Positions 54,531 to 64,000 of a stretch of 64,000 nt of DNA are shown here, piece after piece. How positions within the stretch are numbered: position 1 is the stretch's first letter; the number at the start of each line of letters is the position of its first letter. Source of the DNA: Gigaspora margarita (Eukaryota > Glomeromycota > Glomeromycetes > Diversisporales > Gigasporaceae); NCBI GenBank assembly GCA_009809945.1, contig WTPW01000087.1, positions 711,208-775,207 of the forward strand, read 5' to 3'. The notes beneath the pieces were generated by a model, which was not told the DNA's origin, did no database searches, and saw only the letters and a program-made list of their open reading frames with translations. Both the position numbers and the translations under genes were made by a program.

Positions 54531-55499
54531 TTATATATAAATCTATAAAAAAAACATATAAAATTACTATAAGCTTTAATTTCATGATGTTTCTTCCCCT
54601 ACATATTAACTTAAATTAATTTTTTTGGAAATATAGAACAAGGGGAAAAGAAAAAATTGAGCTTAAAAATCAGATTAAAATTTTGCTGATTTTGCACAAA
54701 ATGAAATGTAACTTTACCAAAAACAAATATTTACCAATTTTAAAATGAGAAACATATGTAAAAACATGCTCTGAACAACTTTACTTAGGCGATGGAAGTA
54801 AGGTTACCTTGTAAGAAAAGTGGGTTATCTATGTACTAAAGTTAAAATTTATCATTTTTCTTGATTGAACTTTTTCCTTATTAGGTAACCTACTTTGGGC
54901 TATTAAGCAAAATTGTTCAGGATGTAATTTTACATCATATTTGAAGTTGAAATGTGCCTTTTGGACCTTTTACTAAGTGAAAAATGGAGTTAAAGTTAGA
55001 AAAAATTTTTTTAGAAAAAAAATTTTTTCTAACTTTAACCCCATTTTTCACTTAGTAAAAGGTCCAAAAAGCACTTTCAACTTTAGATATAATGTAAAAT
55101 TACATGCTGAACAACTTTGCTTAAGAGCCCAAAGTAGGTTACCTAATAAGGAAAAAAAGTTCAATCAAGAAAAATGATAAATTTTAATTTAGTACATAGT
55201 AACCCACTTTTCTTACAAAGTAACCTACTTCTGTCACCTAAGTAAAGTTGTTCAGAGCATGTTTTTACATATGTTTCTCATCTTAAAATTGGTAAATATT
55301 TGTTTTTGGTAAAGTTACATTTTTGTTTTGTGCAAAATCAGCAAAATTTTAATCTGATTTTTAAGCTCAATTTTTTCTTCTCCCCTTGTTTTATATTTCC
55401 AAAAAAATTAATTTTAAGTTAATATTTAGGGGAAGAAACATCATGAAATCAAAGCTTAAAGTAATTTTATATATTTTTTTTATAAATTTTATATGTAAA
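54531..55499. repeat. Giant near-perfect palindrome, 0.97 kb
   Basis: Arms of about 480 bp meet near 55015 with almost no loop (AAAAAATTTTTTTAGAAAAA). Landmarks mirrored in both arms: ATGTTTCTTCCCCT, AGGTAACCTACTTTGGGCT, CACTTAGTAAAAGG. The 66-codon frame at 54977-55177 is a by-product. Same family as 58352-59311. Confidence 0.92.
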
Positions 55500-55559
55500 A
55501 AATTTTTATATAACATATCGGCTGACTGATATGCACTATAAAACAATATATTTATTTTT

Positions 55560-55840
55560 AATAATTAATAAGGGGTTTCATAATTAAAATTCACTAATTT
55601 TATTTTAATAAAATAAGATGATATATTTATTATCAAATAAGTAATATACAAATCAGTTTAGATATAATTTGTTAGTGAAATAGAGTATCTGTAAAGTGAT
55701 TGTTAGTAAAATGATATGGACCCAAATAAAATGGCATATTTATTTTAAATAAGTAATAAAGGATTTTAGAGTTAAAATTCACAAATCTTATTTTTATAAA
55801 ATAAAATAACATATTTATTATCAAATAAGTAATGTACAAA
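55560..55840. repeat. 80-bp dispersed repeat units plus single MITE end
   Basis: Units at 55565-55650 and 55735-55830 match those at 38080 and 52320. Between them 55668-55730 holds a lone end of the TTTTACTAAC MITE (TAAAATGATATGGACCC). 55841-56556 shows no gene. Confidence 0.55.
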
Positions 55841-56556
55841 TTTTATTATTTTTTAATTAAATTCAAATACTCTATTTATGATCTTAATTTTTATTGTTAA
55901 ACATGCTGCTTTTTATACTTAATATACCTAGAATTTCATATTAACAACATCAAATTAAATAAATGCTTATGAATAAATACTAATATTGGATTACATTTTA
56001 AATATGACCAATTATGGCCTTGAACAATTTTGAACTATTTATAATATGGCAATTACGATTTGTTAAATTTTGAAAATTTGCATATTGAGCAAAGATAGTA
56101 TTGCCCAAAGTTCAAATTCAGATTTGGAGAAATATTTGGGTTTTGCCTACAACTTTGTAAAATTTTTTGGATCATACTTCTGTAATTAATATATTGATTA
56201 GACAATCACATATTGTAAAAGTGTGAAATTCTAATTGTTACTAAAATCTACTAACAACACTACTAACTAATTTAAACTCTATACACCTATTAGTCAAGAC
56301 TCCTAGTTCCTCAAATTGGCAGGCAGAAAAAGGTATAGAAGATTTGGTCCAGGTCTTAAAGTTCTTTGGATCTTGAAGACTTTGCTTTCTTCTTATTGTA
56401 GCAGAGTTTTTAATATTCAATTTGGATTGTGAACTTTATTCATAATATCAAGTGATTAGCTCTAATTAAGCTTGATTAAATTCCAACAATAGCTGGAAGC
56501 TATTGGAAAATGAAAAATCAATTAAATGCTAAGATTTATAGGATCTATTATTGATT

Positions 56557-56670
56557 GTCAAGAGGTGATCACAGAATCATAATGGTCAAGAGGTAGTCAT
56601 GGGATGATGGTTAGTTGTCAAAAGGTGATCATAGAATTATATTAGTCAAAAAGTGGTTACAGGATCAATT
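56557..56670. repeat. Minisatellite, GTCAAGAGGTGATCA units
   Basis: Four units of about 30 bp (GTCAAGAGGTGATCACAGAA, GTCAAAAGGTGATCATAGAA). The array continues at 57525-57585 on the other side of the MITE, which therefore inserted into it. Confidence 0.65.
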
Positions 56671-56674
56671 GTTA

Positions 56675-57524
56675 GGGATAGCAATTATTTCACTAACAAT
56701 TACTTCACCAACATAACATTTCACTGACAATTATTCACCAACAAGTTCATTTTACCAATAGTTTATTTCACCAAAGCTCATTTTACCAACAAAGTAATTC
56801 TGGTCATTGCATTAGGGTCAGGTAGGGTTAGGGTAAAGTTAGAATTAAAGGTAGTGTGCTTTTTAAAAAAAAAACTTGTCAGTGAAATAAGCTTTGGTAA
56901 AACAAACTGTTGATAAAATGAACTTGTCAGAGAAAATTTGTCAATGAAATGTTTTGTCAGTGAAGTGATTGGGGGCATCCATAAATTATGTTATGCTTAG
57001 GGGGGGTCCCCTAAAATATAACGATTTTCCAATAAGTAGGGGGGTCCCCCTAATATAATGCAATTTTTTTATAAAAATTTGTCTAAAAACTTGACCCAGT
57101 AGTTCAAATTGGACGATTTTGGTACCATTCAAATCGTCTCGAGGAGACGATACGAATGGTACCAAAATAATTTGATTTGGATTACTGATCACATTTTATT
57201 AACGAAATACTATTGGTTATTATGTTTTCTTATAAAATTACTATAAAATCAATAGTATTTCGTTAATAAAACGTAATCCAGTAGTCCAAATCAAATGATT
57301 TTGGTACCATTGGATTCATCTCATAGAGACGAATCGAATGGTACCAAAATCACCCAGATTGGATCACTGGGTCATAATATATTCAAGTGTTTGTAAAATT
57401 ATATATATAAACATATAGATTTTTAAAATTTTTTTTATGTAGTAGAGGGGGGTCAAGAGCTTCTATGTAGGGGTACATAATGTTATTTATGGATGCCCCC
57501 TTGTTGGTGAAATAATATGGACCC
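56675..57524. mobile_element. hAT-type MITE, exact 8-bp duplication, carrying a nested MITE
   Basis: AATTGTTA lies at 56667-56674 and 57525-57532. Ends GGGATAGCAATTATTTCAC and GTGAAATAATATGGACCC are inverted. Without the nested 56971-57500 element it is about 320 bp and folds on itself. Sister of 52464-54492. Confidence 0.85.
56971..57500. mobile_element. Nested MITE with GGGGGCATCCATAAAT ends
   Basis: 530 bp. Left GGGGGCATCCATAAATTATG, right reverse-complemented GGGGGCATCCATAAATAACA. The interior is symmetric: TAGTTCAAATTGG...GGTACCATTC hairpins flank an ATACTATTGG / TCAATAGTAT core. The target duplication is at most two or three bases (TT). Superfamily not assigned. Confidence 0.85.
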
Positions 57525-57594
57525 AATTGTTAATTGTCAAAGGATCATTATGAGATTGTGATTATCAAAGGATCATAATTATTAAATATTCAAT

Positions 57595-57835
57595 ATCAAT
57601 AGAAATAAGGCAGATCTACATTTGAAAAAAAATTAATACCTTAACTTTCACAGCTCATACATCGATGAATTTTAAAGCTATCTTGATGATTTAATATTCA
57701 AAAGAAAGCCTATATCGTAAGCTTTTATTTGAATATTAAACCATTAAGATAACTTTAAAATTCATCGATATATGAGCTGTGAAATTTAAGGTATTATTTT
57801 TTTTTCAAATGTAGATCTGCCTTATTTCTATTGAT
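57595..57835. mobile_element. Hairpin MITE, 241 bp, nearly perfect
   Basis: ATCAATAGAAATAAGGCAGA on the left is mirrored by TCTGCCTTATTTCTATTGAT on the right, and the arms pair over almost the full length. An older relative is at 22240-22460. Confidence 0.9.
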
Positions 57836-58129
57836 GGCAGCCTATATGATCTTTTTCTCTAATACTAATAACAATAAATATTTAGTTTTACTGATAGTCA
57901 CAAAGACAAGATAGTTTCAATATTTGAAATGATTTGTGTAATTAAAGGATAATGATTGGAGAACTAACTTTTACTAATTGATTTTGAAATTCAGAACTCA
58001 ACTAAGTTGTTGTCTTGTACTGAGTTTAATTCTACTAAGTTTTTCTTTATTTTAAAGTAAGCTTTGGGCTCTTATATAATTTTTTTTATAAATTAAAAAT
58101 TGATACAAAAGAAGCTTTTTATATTTAAG

Positions 58130-58256
58130 ACTTTTAAGTATCTTTTTATACTAAAAACTCTTGCTGTATTTAAAATACTTAAGTATTTTTTGATACTTTA
58201 AATTCTTAAGTATCCTTTGATACTTTTACTTCTTAAGTATCTTTTGATACTTTTGA
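58130..58256. repeat. Minisatellite, CTTAAGTATCTTTTGATACTTTTA units
   Basis: Five degenerate units of about 25 bp; each contains the small palindrome AAGTATCTTTTGATACTT. 57836-58129 and 58257-58351 show no feature. Confidence 0.7.
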
Positions 58257-58351
58257 TCTTTTTAATTTATTACTCATTAATCTATCACTAAAAATAGCAA
58301 ATATCTATATCAGTTATATAATATGTCTGATGAAAATAGGTCCAAATGTCA

Positions 58352-59311
58352 TCTTTAATAAAAATAATAATAAAAACATACGAATTTACTATAAACTGCA
58401 AGCTGAAGATTATTTTCACTTTACTAATTAACTTAAAATTAAAATTTTTGGAAAAATAGAGCAAGGGAAGGAAAAAAGGTAGTACACAAATCAAATTAAA
58501 ATTTTGCCAAATTTGCACGATTTCAAAATGTAACTTTGTCAAAAATAAATATTTACTAATTTTAAAACAGAAAAAATATATAAAATTATGCTCTGAACAT
58601 CTTTACTTAGGAGTCAGAAGTAGGTTACCTTGTAGGAAAAATAGGTTAACTATAGACTAACATTAAAAATTTTTAGTTTGTAATATAAAACCCCTTTTTT
58701 TGTCAATATAACCTACTTTGGGCTTCTAAGTAAACTTGTTCAGCAGGCAATTCTACTAGTATCAAAGTTAAAATACGTTTTTTCAGACTTTTACTAAATG
58801 AAAAATGGGTTTAAAGTTGGAAAAAAATTTTTTTACTAAAAGAAAAAAATTTTTTCCCATTTTTTACTTACTAAAAAGTCCAAAAAATGTGTTTGACCTT
58901 AATGTGAGTAGAATTACCTGCTGAACAAGTTTACTTAGAAGCCCAAAGCAGGTTATCTTGACAAAAAAGGGTTTATATTACAAACTAAAAATTTTTAATA
59001 TTAGTATATAGCTAACCTATTTTTCTTACAAGATAACCTACTTTTAGCTATAAGTAAAGTTGTTTAGAGCATAATTTTACATATATTTGCTGTTTTAAAA
59101 TTTGTAAATATTTCTTTTTAACAAATGTTACATTTTGAAATTGTACAAATTGGCAAAATTTAATCCAATTTTTGTACTATCTTTTTCTCATCTCCTTGCT
59201 CTATTTTTTCAAAAAATTTTAATTTTAAGTTAATTAGTAAAGTGAAAATGATTTTCAGCTTGAAATTTATCATAAATTCATATGTTTTTATTATAATTTT
59301 TATTATAAAGT
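58352..59311. repeat. Giant palindrome, 0.96 kb, second copy
   Basis: Arms meet near 58835. Outer ends CTTTAATAAAAATAATAATA and, reversed, CTTTATAATAAAAATTATAA. Shares with 54531-55499 the order TTAAGTTAAT, ATAGAGCAAGG, TGTAACTTTG, TTTACTTAGnAGnC, AGGTTACCTTGTA. Sequence identity between the two elements is moderate, whereas the arms within each element match closely. Confidence 0.9.
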
Positions 59312-59316
59312 AATTA

Positions 59317-62300
59317 TGGGTATTGTGGCGGATATGGGTATTGTGGCAGATTGTACAAATTCAATGTTATCTTGTGATCCATTGATCAGAATTAGGCAAT
59401 TTTGGTACCAATTGATTCGTCTCATCAAGACGGACTGATTGGTACTAAAATTGTCCAATTCTGATTGATGGGTCACAAGGAACAAATGTTTAAAGCTTTT
59501 TAAATTATCATTTCTTATATAATTTAGATACTTGGTAAAGGCAATAACGGCTTTTTATATGTATGCAATTCATTTTTTTAGTATTAATTAAGTAAACTTA
59601 TCAAAATTTAGGCTTTTTTTATTAATAATATCTGTGACTATTATGGCGGATATGGGCATTATGGCGGGTATAGGTATTATAGCGGGTATGGGCATTATAG
59701 CGGATATGGGCATTATAGTGGGTATGGGTATTATGGCAGGTATGAGCGATTATTTAAAAGATAATTCCTCGTATTACTGTAAAAGTTGATTCCCTAAAAA
59801 TAATAGACCCACCATGAATAACTCGGGTGCGAACCACAGAAACCTTATTAATTAAATATAGTTGTTTTCAAATAGTTAGAATGTCTACAATAAATACAAG
59901 TATGTATGCACTTCAAATTTTTTCTTTTCATGAAGTAACCTCTGGGCGAGTATAGACCCTGGTTCTACTAAAGGGTTTAAACATTGGTGGACCCGGGCCT
60001 TGTATATGAACTTTTACAAGCAGCCCTATCTAGAGATTAGATTTAAAACAATTAAGTTAACTTGAATCTAATGATTAAAATAATCTCATTTGAATAGGTG
60101 CGCATTATCGCGTAATCATTACTTAGATTCCATATTAACCACTAATTTATTAAACTCAACTAAATTACATTTGCTTGTTCATTACAAATAGGCACATCAT
60201 AAATAACCTACTACGTATTGATCAAATTTAATTTTTTTTTGTTTTCGTTAATTCTTATACCTTTACAATAAAATATTCGCAAATAAATTTTTTGAGAACC
60301 TAATTAAATAAATAAAAAAATGTTAACTAAATCTAAAAAATTGAAAAAAATAACTAAGCTACTCATCGAGAAGCTATTCAAGCTGCTCTTCAAGCACTTG
60401 AAAAATCCAAAAATCCTAATGTATGTGCAACTGCTCGAAGGTTTGGTGTTGCAGAGACAACACTTAGGCATGCAATAAAAAATAATGGACCTCCAAAACG
60501 TTCTGGCCCTCCTACAATTTTAAGTGAACATGAAGAAGCGCAGTTAGTTGGTTACTGTATAAATATACAAAAATTAGGTTTTGGACTAACAAGAGCAGGT
60601 GTAAATCATTGCGTAATGGAGATTGTACGCAATAACAATCATGATCATCCTTTTGGTGACAAGGGACCTGGTCAGGCCTAGTGGGCATGTTTCATGAAGG
60701 AACATTCTGAATTATCATTTCATGTACCTCAAGCCTTGTCAGAGTCATAAGCACAAAGGGCCAATACAACCATTGTAAAGGACCACTTTGATAAGCTTCA
60801 CGATGTAATTCAGAAACATTCTCTTACTGCTAAACGCATCTGGAACATGGATGAAACAGGCTTTGTTATTGCCCCTAAGGTCCAAAAGGTTCTTGCACAA
60901 AAGGGTGCACATCAAGTTCATAAAGTCTCTCATGGTAACGTCCATGATTATATCTCTGTTGTGCCAACAATCTCAGCTATTGGTGGTTATATTCCTCCAT
61001 TAGTTATTTATAAGGGCATTCGTGTTATTCCAGGTTTATTAGATAGAGCTCCAGCTGGTAGTGTTATGGGTTTTACAGATACTGAATACATGAAAGAAGA
61101 ACTTTTTCGAATGTATTTTGAGCACTTTATCAACTTCATTCCACCCGCTCATCCTGTTCTTCTAATGCTCGACAGACATAAAAGCCATATTAATTATTGT
61201 AGCATTAGTTTTTGTTGTGAAAATTGAATTTTGCTTTACGCACTTCCACCCCACACTACGCATATCCTCCAACCATCAGAACTTCCTTTTGCCAAACTTA
61301 AAAAGAAGTATGATAAAGGCTGTGAAATGCTTTACAATAATAGTAAAGAGTTAGTAACAAAGCATTCATTTGCAAAAATACTTGGGCCCGCATTCCTTTC
61401 TACTTACACTCCAGAAGCAATTACTAACGCATTTAAAGCTATGGGGATTTGGCCCTTTAATCCCAGTGCTATTAGTAATGACCATCTTAATCCTTCATTA
61501 ACTACCCACCAATTTGATATACCTACGTCATAGCAACATATTCAAGCATTCGATCAAGTACATGTACAAGCTAATCCACAACCTATCCAAGTTTTGATAA
61601 TTCCCAACCAACTAATCCATACCTCACCTGAGCCAATCTTGTTAACAAAGTAGAGTTTTTAAGATCTGAGATCGAAGCCCTCAGGATAGAAAATAAGAAG
61701 CTAAAGGAGAAAAATGTGTTGATAAAAGAGGAATTGGAGACTTTAAGAATCCTGGTACTTCTCCATTAAAACTAGAGCTCAAGTACCCAACTTCTCAGCG
61801 TAAAGATCAAGAGGCAAATGGACAATCAAAGAAAAGAAAAACTTTGCCATTTGCACAGCTTCTTACCAGCGATCAATCTTGGCAAGAGATAAGAGAGGCA
61901 GAAGAGTTGGTGAATAAAAAAGCTGAAGATGTGAAAAGGAGAAAAAAAGAGGCTGCTTTAAAACGTGCTAATCGTGAACTAGAAAAAGCACAAAAACAAG
62001 AAATTAGGGAGCAAAAAAAGCAAGAACAAGCGAAAAAAAATAATGCTAGTTAGTGGATTGTACGTACGTACATACATATGAACGTGCATTCATATGTGCA
62101 GATCATAGCATTTGATTGGCTGTTGATTGATGTACATCATTCCGCCACAATATCCTTAATCGTTAAAAATCGCAATTTTTAATTGCTTTCAAGAAAACCA
62201 AAAATAATAATAACTTTTATATGAAATCGATTTAAATTTTTTGGTGCCGTAAAGCAAATCATGTCTATTATTTGTAGGACAAATTTGACATATTAATAAT

Positions 62301-62351
62301 TTATATTGTAAATTTTTATTATTGTCTATCCTTAACCCGCCACAATACCCA
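59317..62351 (+). mobile_element. pogo/Tigger-type DNA transposon, TA-flanked
   Basis: Starts TGGGTATTGTGGCGG and ends CCGCCACAATACCCA, a perfect 15-bp inverted end bounded by TA at 59315-59316 and 62352-62353. Subterminal repeats of GGGTATTATGGCGGATAT type fill 59635-59750, and GCCACAATATCC recurs at 62143. The transposase lies in the middle. 59390-59470 holds a GGTACC hairpin like those of the MITE at 56971. 59760-60300 shows no gene. Confidence 0.88.
60320..62053 (+). pseudogene. pogo/Tigger transposase (CENP-B/DDE_1 family), decayed
   Basis: Frame: a one-base shift near 60357 after MLTKSKKLKK, then a psq-type helix-turn-helix (AIQAALQALEKSKNPNVCAT, LRHAIKN), a CENP-B-like second helix region (EEAQLVGYCINIQKLGFGLT), and a DDE domain with first Asp in IWNMDETGFVI, second in LLMLDRHKSH (family norm LDGHxSH). 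The third-Asp region LPPHTTHILQPSELPFAKLK has Ser-Glu where the family has Leu-Asp. In-frame stops at 60679 (TAG), 60748 (TAA), 61225 (TGA). A Lys/Glu-rich coiled-coil tail at 61844-62053 is in another frame. Not functional. Confidence 0.88.
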
Positions 62352-62417
62352 TATTTACCTTATATATCAATCAAAATAATATATCATATAACTGATATAT
62401 ATAAAAATTAATATAAA

Positions 62418-63715
62418 TGTACCCATAGGGGCAAAACTTATGTTTTTGATACTCCTGACTTACTTTTTTGATGCTGATTGATAGTGCAGATTCTGGTAAA
62501 AATAAAAAATTTAAAAACTTTGAGTGAAGATATCTTGACAACTTTTACTTGAATTTGATAATACCTTTCCATTTTGAATTCTATGGATTCATAGAATTCA
62601 AATAAAAAATTTTCATCAAATTTAGCCATGTGATTGTTGAGATATCTTCACTCAAAATCAGAGAAATCAAAATACTTATCAAAATAGAAGCTGAGCCAAA
62701 TTCTTCTATAACTTTGAGAGAAGATATCTCAATAACAATCTGACCAATTCAATAAAACTTTTTTTAGTTGAATCCTATAGATTCATAAAATTCGAATAAA
62801 AAAATTTTTATCGAATTTAATCAAGTGGCTATCAAGGTATCTTCGCTCAAAATTAGAGAAAAATAAAATGCCTATTAAAATAAAAATTTTTTCTCTAACT
62901 TTGAGTGAAGATATCTTGATAACAGCTTGTTCAAATTTGATAAGACATTTTATCTTTCAATTCTATGCATTTATAAAATATAAATAAAAAAATTTTCATT
63001 GCATTTAGTCAAGAGAGTGTTGAAAAATCTTCACTCAAATTTAGAAAGAAAAATTTGCTAGATTTTATTTTGATACGCATTTTGATTTTTTTTTGAGCGA
63101 AGATATCTCAAAAACTACTTGATTAAATATGATAAAATTTTTTTTATTTGAATTTTATAAATCCATAGAATTTAAATAAAAAAAGTTTTATTGAATTCAG
63201 TTATATAGTTATTGGGATATCTTGCTCAAAGTTAGAAAGAAAATTGGGCATGGCTTTTATTTTAATAGATGTTTTGATTTTTCTCTAAAGATATCTTGAT
63301 AACTATTTGACTAAATTTGATGAAAATTTTTTATTCGAATTCTATGAATCTATAAAATTCAAACAAAAAAAGTTTTATTGAATTTGATCAGATGGTCATC
63401 GAGATATCTTCGCTCAAAGTTAGAGAGTAAATTGGCACAGCTTATATTTTGATAGGTGTTTTGATTTTTCTCTGATTTTGAGTGAAGATATCTTGACAAC
63501 CACATGACTAAATTTGATAAAAAAATTTTTATATGAATTCTATGAATCCATAGTATTCAAAAGAAAAAGGTATTATCAGATTCAAGTAGGAGTTTTTGAG
63601 ATATCTTTACTCAAAGTTTTTAAATTTTTATTTTTACCAGGATCTGCATGTTGATTAGTATCAAAAAAGTAAGTGCAGAAGTATCAAAAACGTAAGTTTT
63701 GCCCAATAGGGTACA
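62418..63715. mobile_element. Foldback element of six tandem hairpins
   Basis: Inverted ends of more than 100 bp: TGTACCCATAGGGGCAAAAC on the left and, reversed, TGTACCCTATTGGGCAAAAC from the right. Between them are six hairpins centred at about 62588, 62781, 62968, 63160, 63346 and 63545, so a period near 190 bp. Each has arms with GAGTGAAGATATCTTGA and CTAAATTTGATAAAA around GAATTCTATGAATCCATAG. Arms resemble those of 42737-43808 (AAAGATATCTTGG, CCAAATTCGATCAA). No coding capacity. Confidence 0.88.
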
Positions 63716-64000
63716 TTAAAATTTTTGTACCCTTTATTTTGATCATATAATATTACAAAAATCATAATACTGATATAAGTTAGGGTTAGAGTAAGAACTA
63801 TATTAGATTTAGAGTTTAGGCTATTATATAGTAAAATCACTCGAGAAAACTTTTATTAATGCACAGAAGATGGTTTAGTATGCAATTTCTTGTGAAATAA
63901 GTGATTTTTGTCAAAATGAATGTTTGTTTTGAATTTCTGATCATGTAATGTTATACCTAATCTAAATTTTATGACAATCTATATAGGTCACATGATAGAG
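63716..64000. other. AT-rich end of window, no feature
   Basis: Only a short GTTAGGGTTAGAG word at 63780 is notable; no exon or repeat with ends was seen. Confidence 0.4.

Noticed and set aside
56971-57500. Assignment of the GGGGGCATCC MITE to a named superfamily
   Set aside because: The target duplication is too short and ambiguous, and I cannot match the ends to a transposase in the window.
1-64000. Retroviral, LTR or Polinton-type elements
   Set aside because: No long terminal direct repeats, reverse transcriptase, integrase or capsid-like frames were recognised anywhere in the window.

Overview
The window looks like nuclear DNA of an arbuscular mycorrhizal fungus (Glomeromycotina, Rhizophagus-like). 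It is very AT-rich with many small spliced exons. It carries the gene families expanded in these fungi: tyrosine-kinase-like (TKL) kinases with a CxxC...CxxC / WTSGN...ID head, Sel1-repeat proteins and multicopper oxidases. It is densely filled with nested DNA transposons, MITEs, SINEs, Helitrons and large foldback repeats. The organism is inferred from these features, not from a database match. No ordinary intact host gene can be supported with confidence; most coding sequence is transposon-derived, pseudogenic or fused.

Layout. 1-12.2 kb: non-coding repeats. They include a dispersed repeat present as a whole copy (1-770) and as a copy split by two insertions (about 6640-10915), a 1.4-kb foldback (1475-2853) and a TTAA-flanked MITE (3794-4141). 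12.3-14.5 kb: a hAT transposon with exact ends (12280-14497, 8-bp target duplication). 14.6-18.1 kb: a broken Sel1-repeat gene joined to a nuclease-like tail, then a truncated, frameshifted multicopper-oxidase gene. 18.9-34.9 kb: a rearranged region holding a kinase gene, a tandem array of kinase N-lobe exons and half of a second hAT element that carries a 4.5-kb Helitron-like insertion. 35-41.7 kb: a SINE with exact ends, hairpins and a whole second copy of that hAT element (38222-40839), itself sitting at the very tip of a TTAA-flanked element. 42.7-64 kb: foldback elements built of tandem hairpins, giant palindromes, nested MITEs, a second SINE, a GGTTCA-hexamer element and a decayed pogo/Tigger transposon (59317-62351).

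The main result is a single inversion of about 14.9 kb (19180-34087) with both breakpoints readable. One end cut a kinase gene at its Cys-Met-Asp-Leu segment and the other cut a hAT transposase just before its dimerisation domain. The result is two reciprocal chimeras: a kinase C-lobe fused in frame to a hAT C-terminal domain at 34088, and a transposase N-terminus joined to the kinase C-terminal tail at 19179/19180. The 8-bp target duplication of that hAT element is CTGCTAAC at 25569 and its reverse complement GTTAGCAG at 34843, as an inversion requires. The 38222-40839 copy shows the unbroken transposon sequence across the breakpoint.

The second main result lies inside that segment. Eleven successive exon-like cassettes (26.36-33.33 kb) each join the start of a kinase C-lobe exon to the zinc-ribbon plus N-lobe exon. 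Most have phase-0 borders (a TTTAAA acceptor side and a GAA|GTAAGT donor side). At least three are fully open and could be spliced in frame ahead of one true kinase N-lobe and C-lobe. This could be a modular pseudokinase array or a decaying tandem exon duplication; the sequence alone does not decide.
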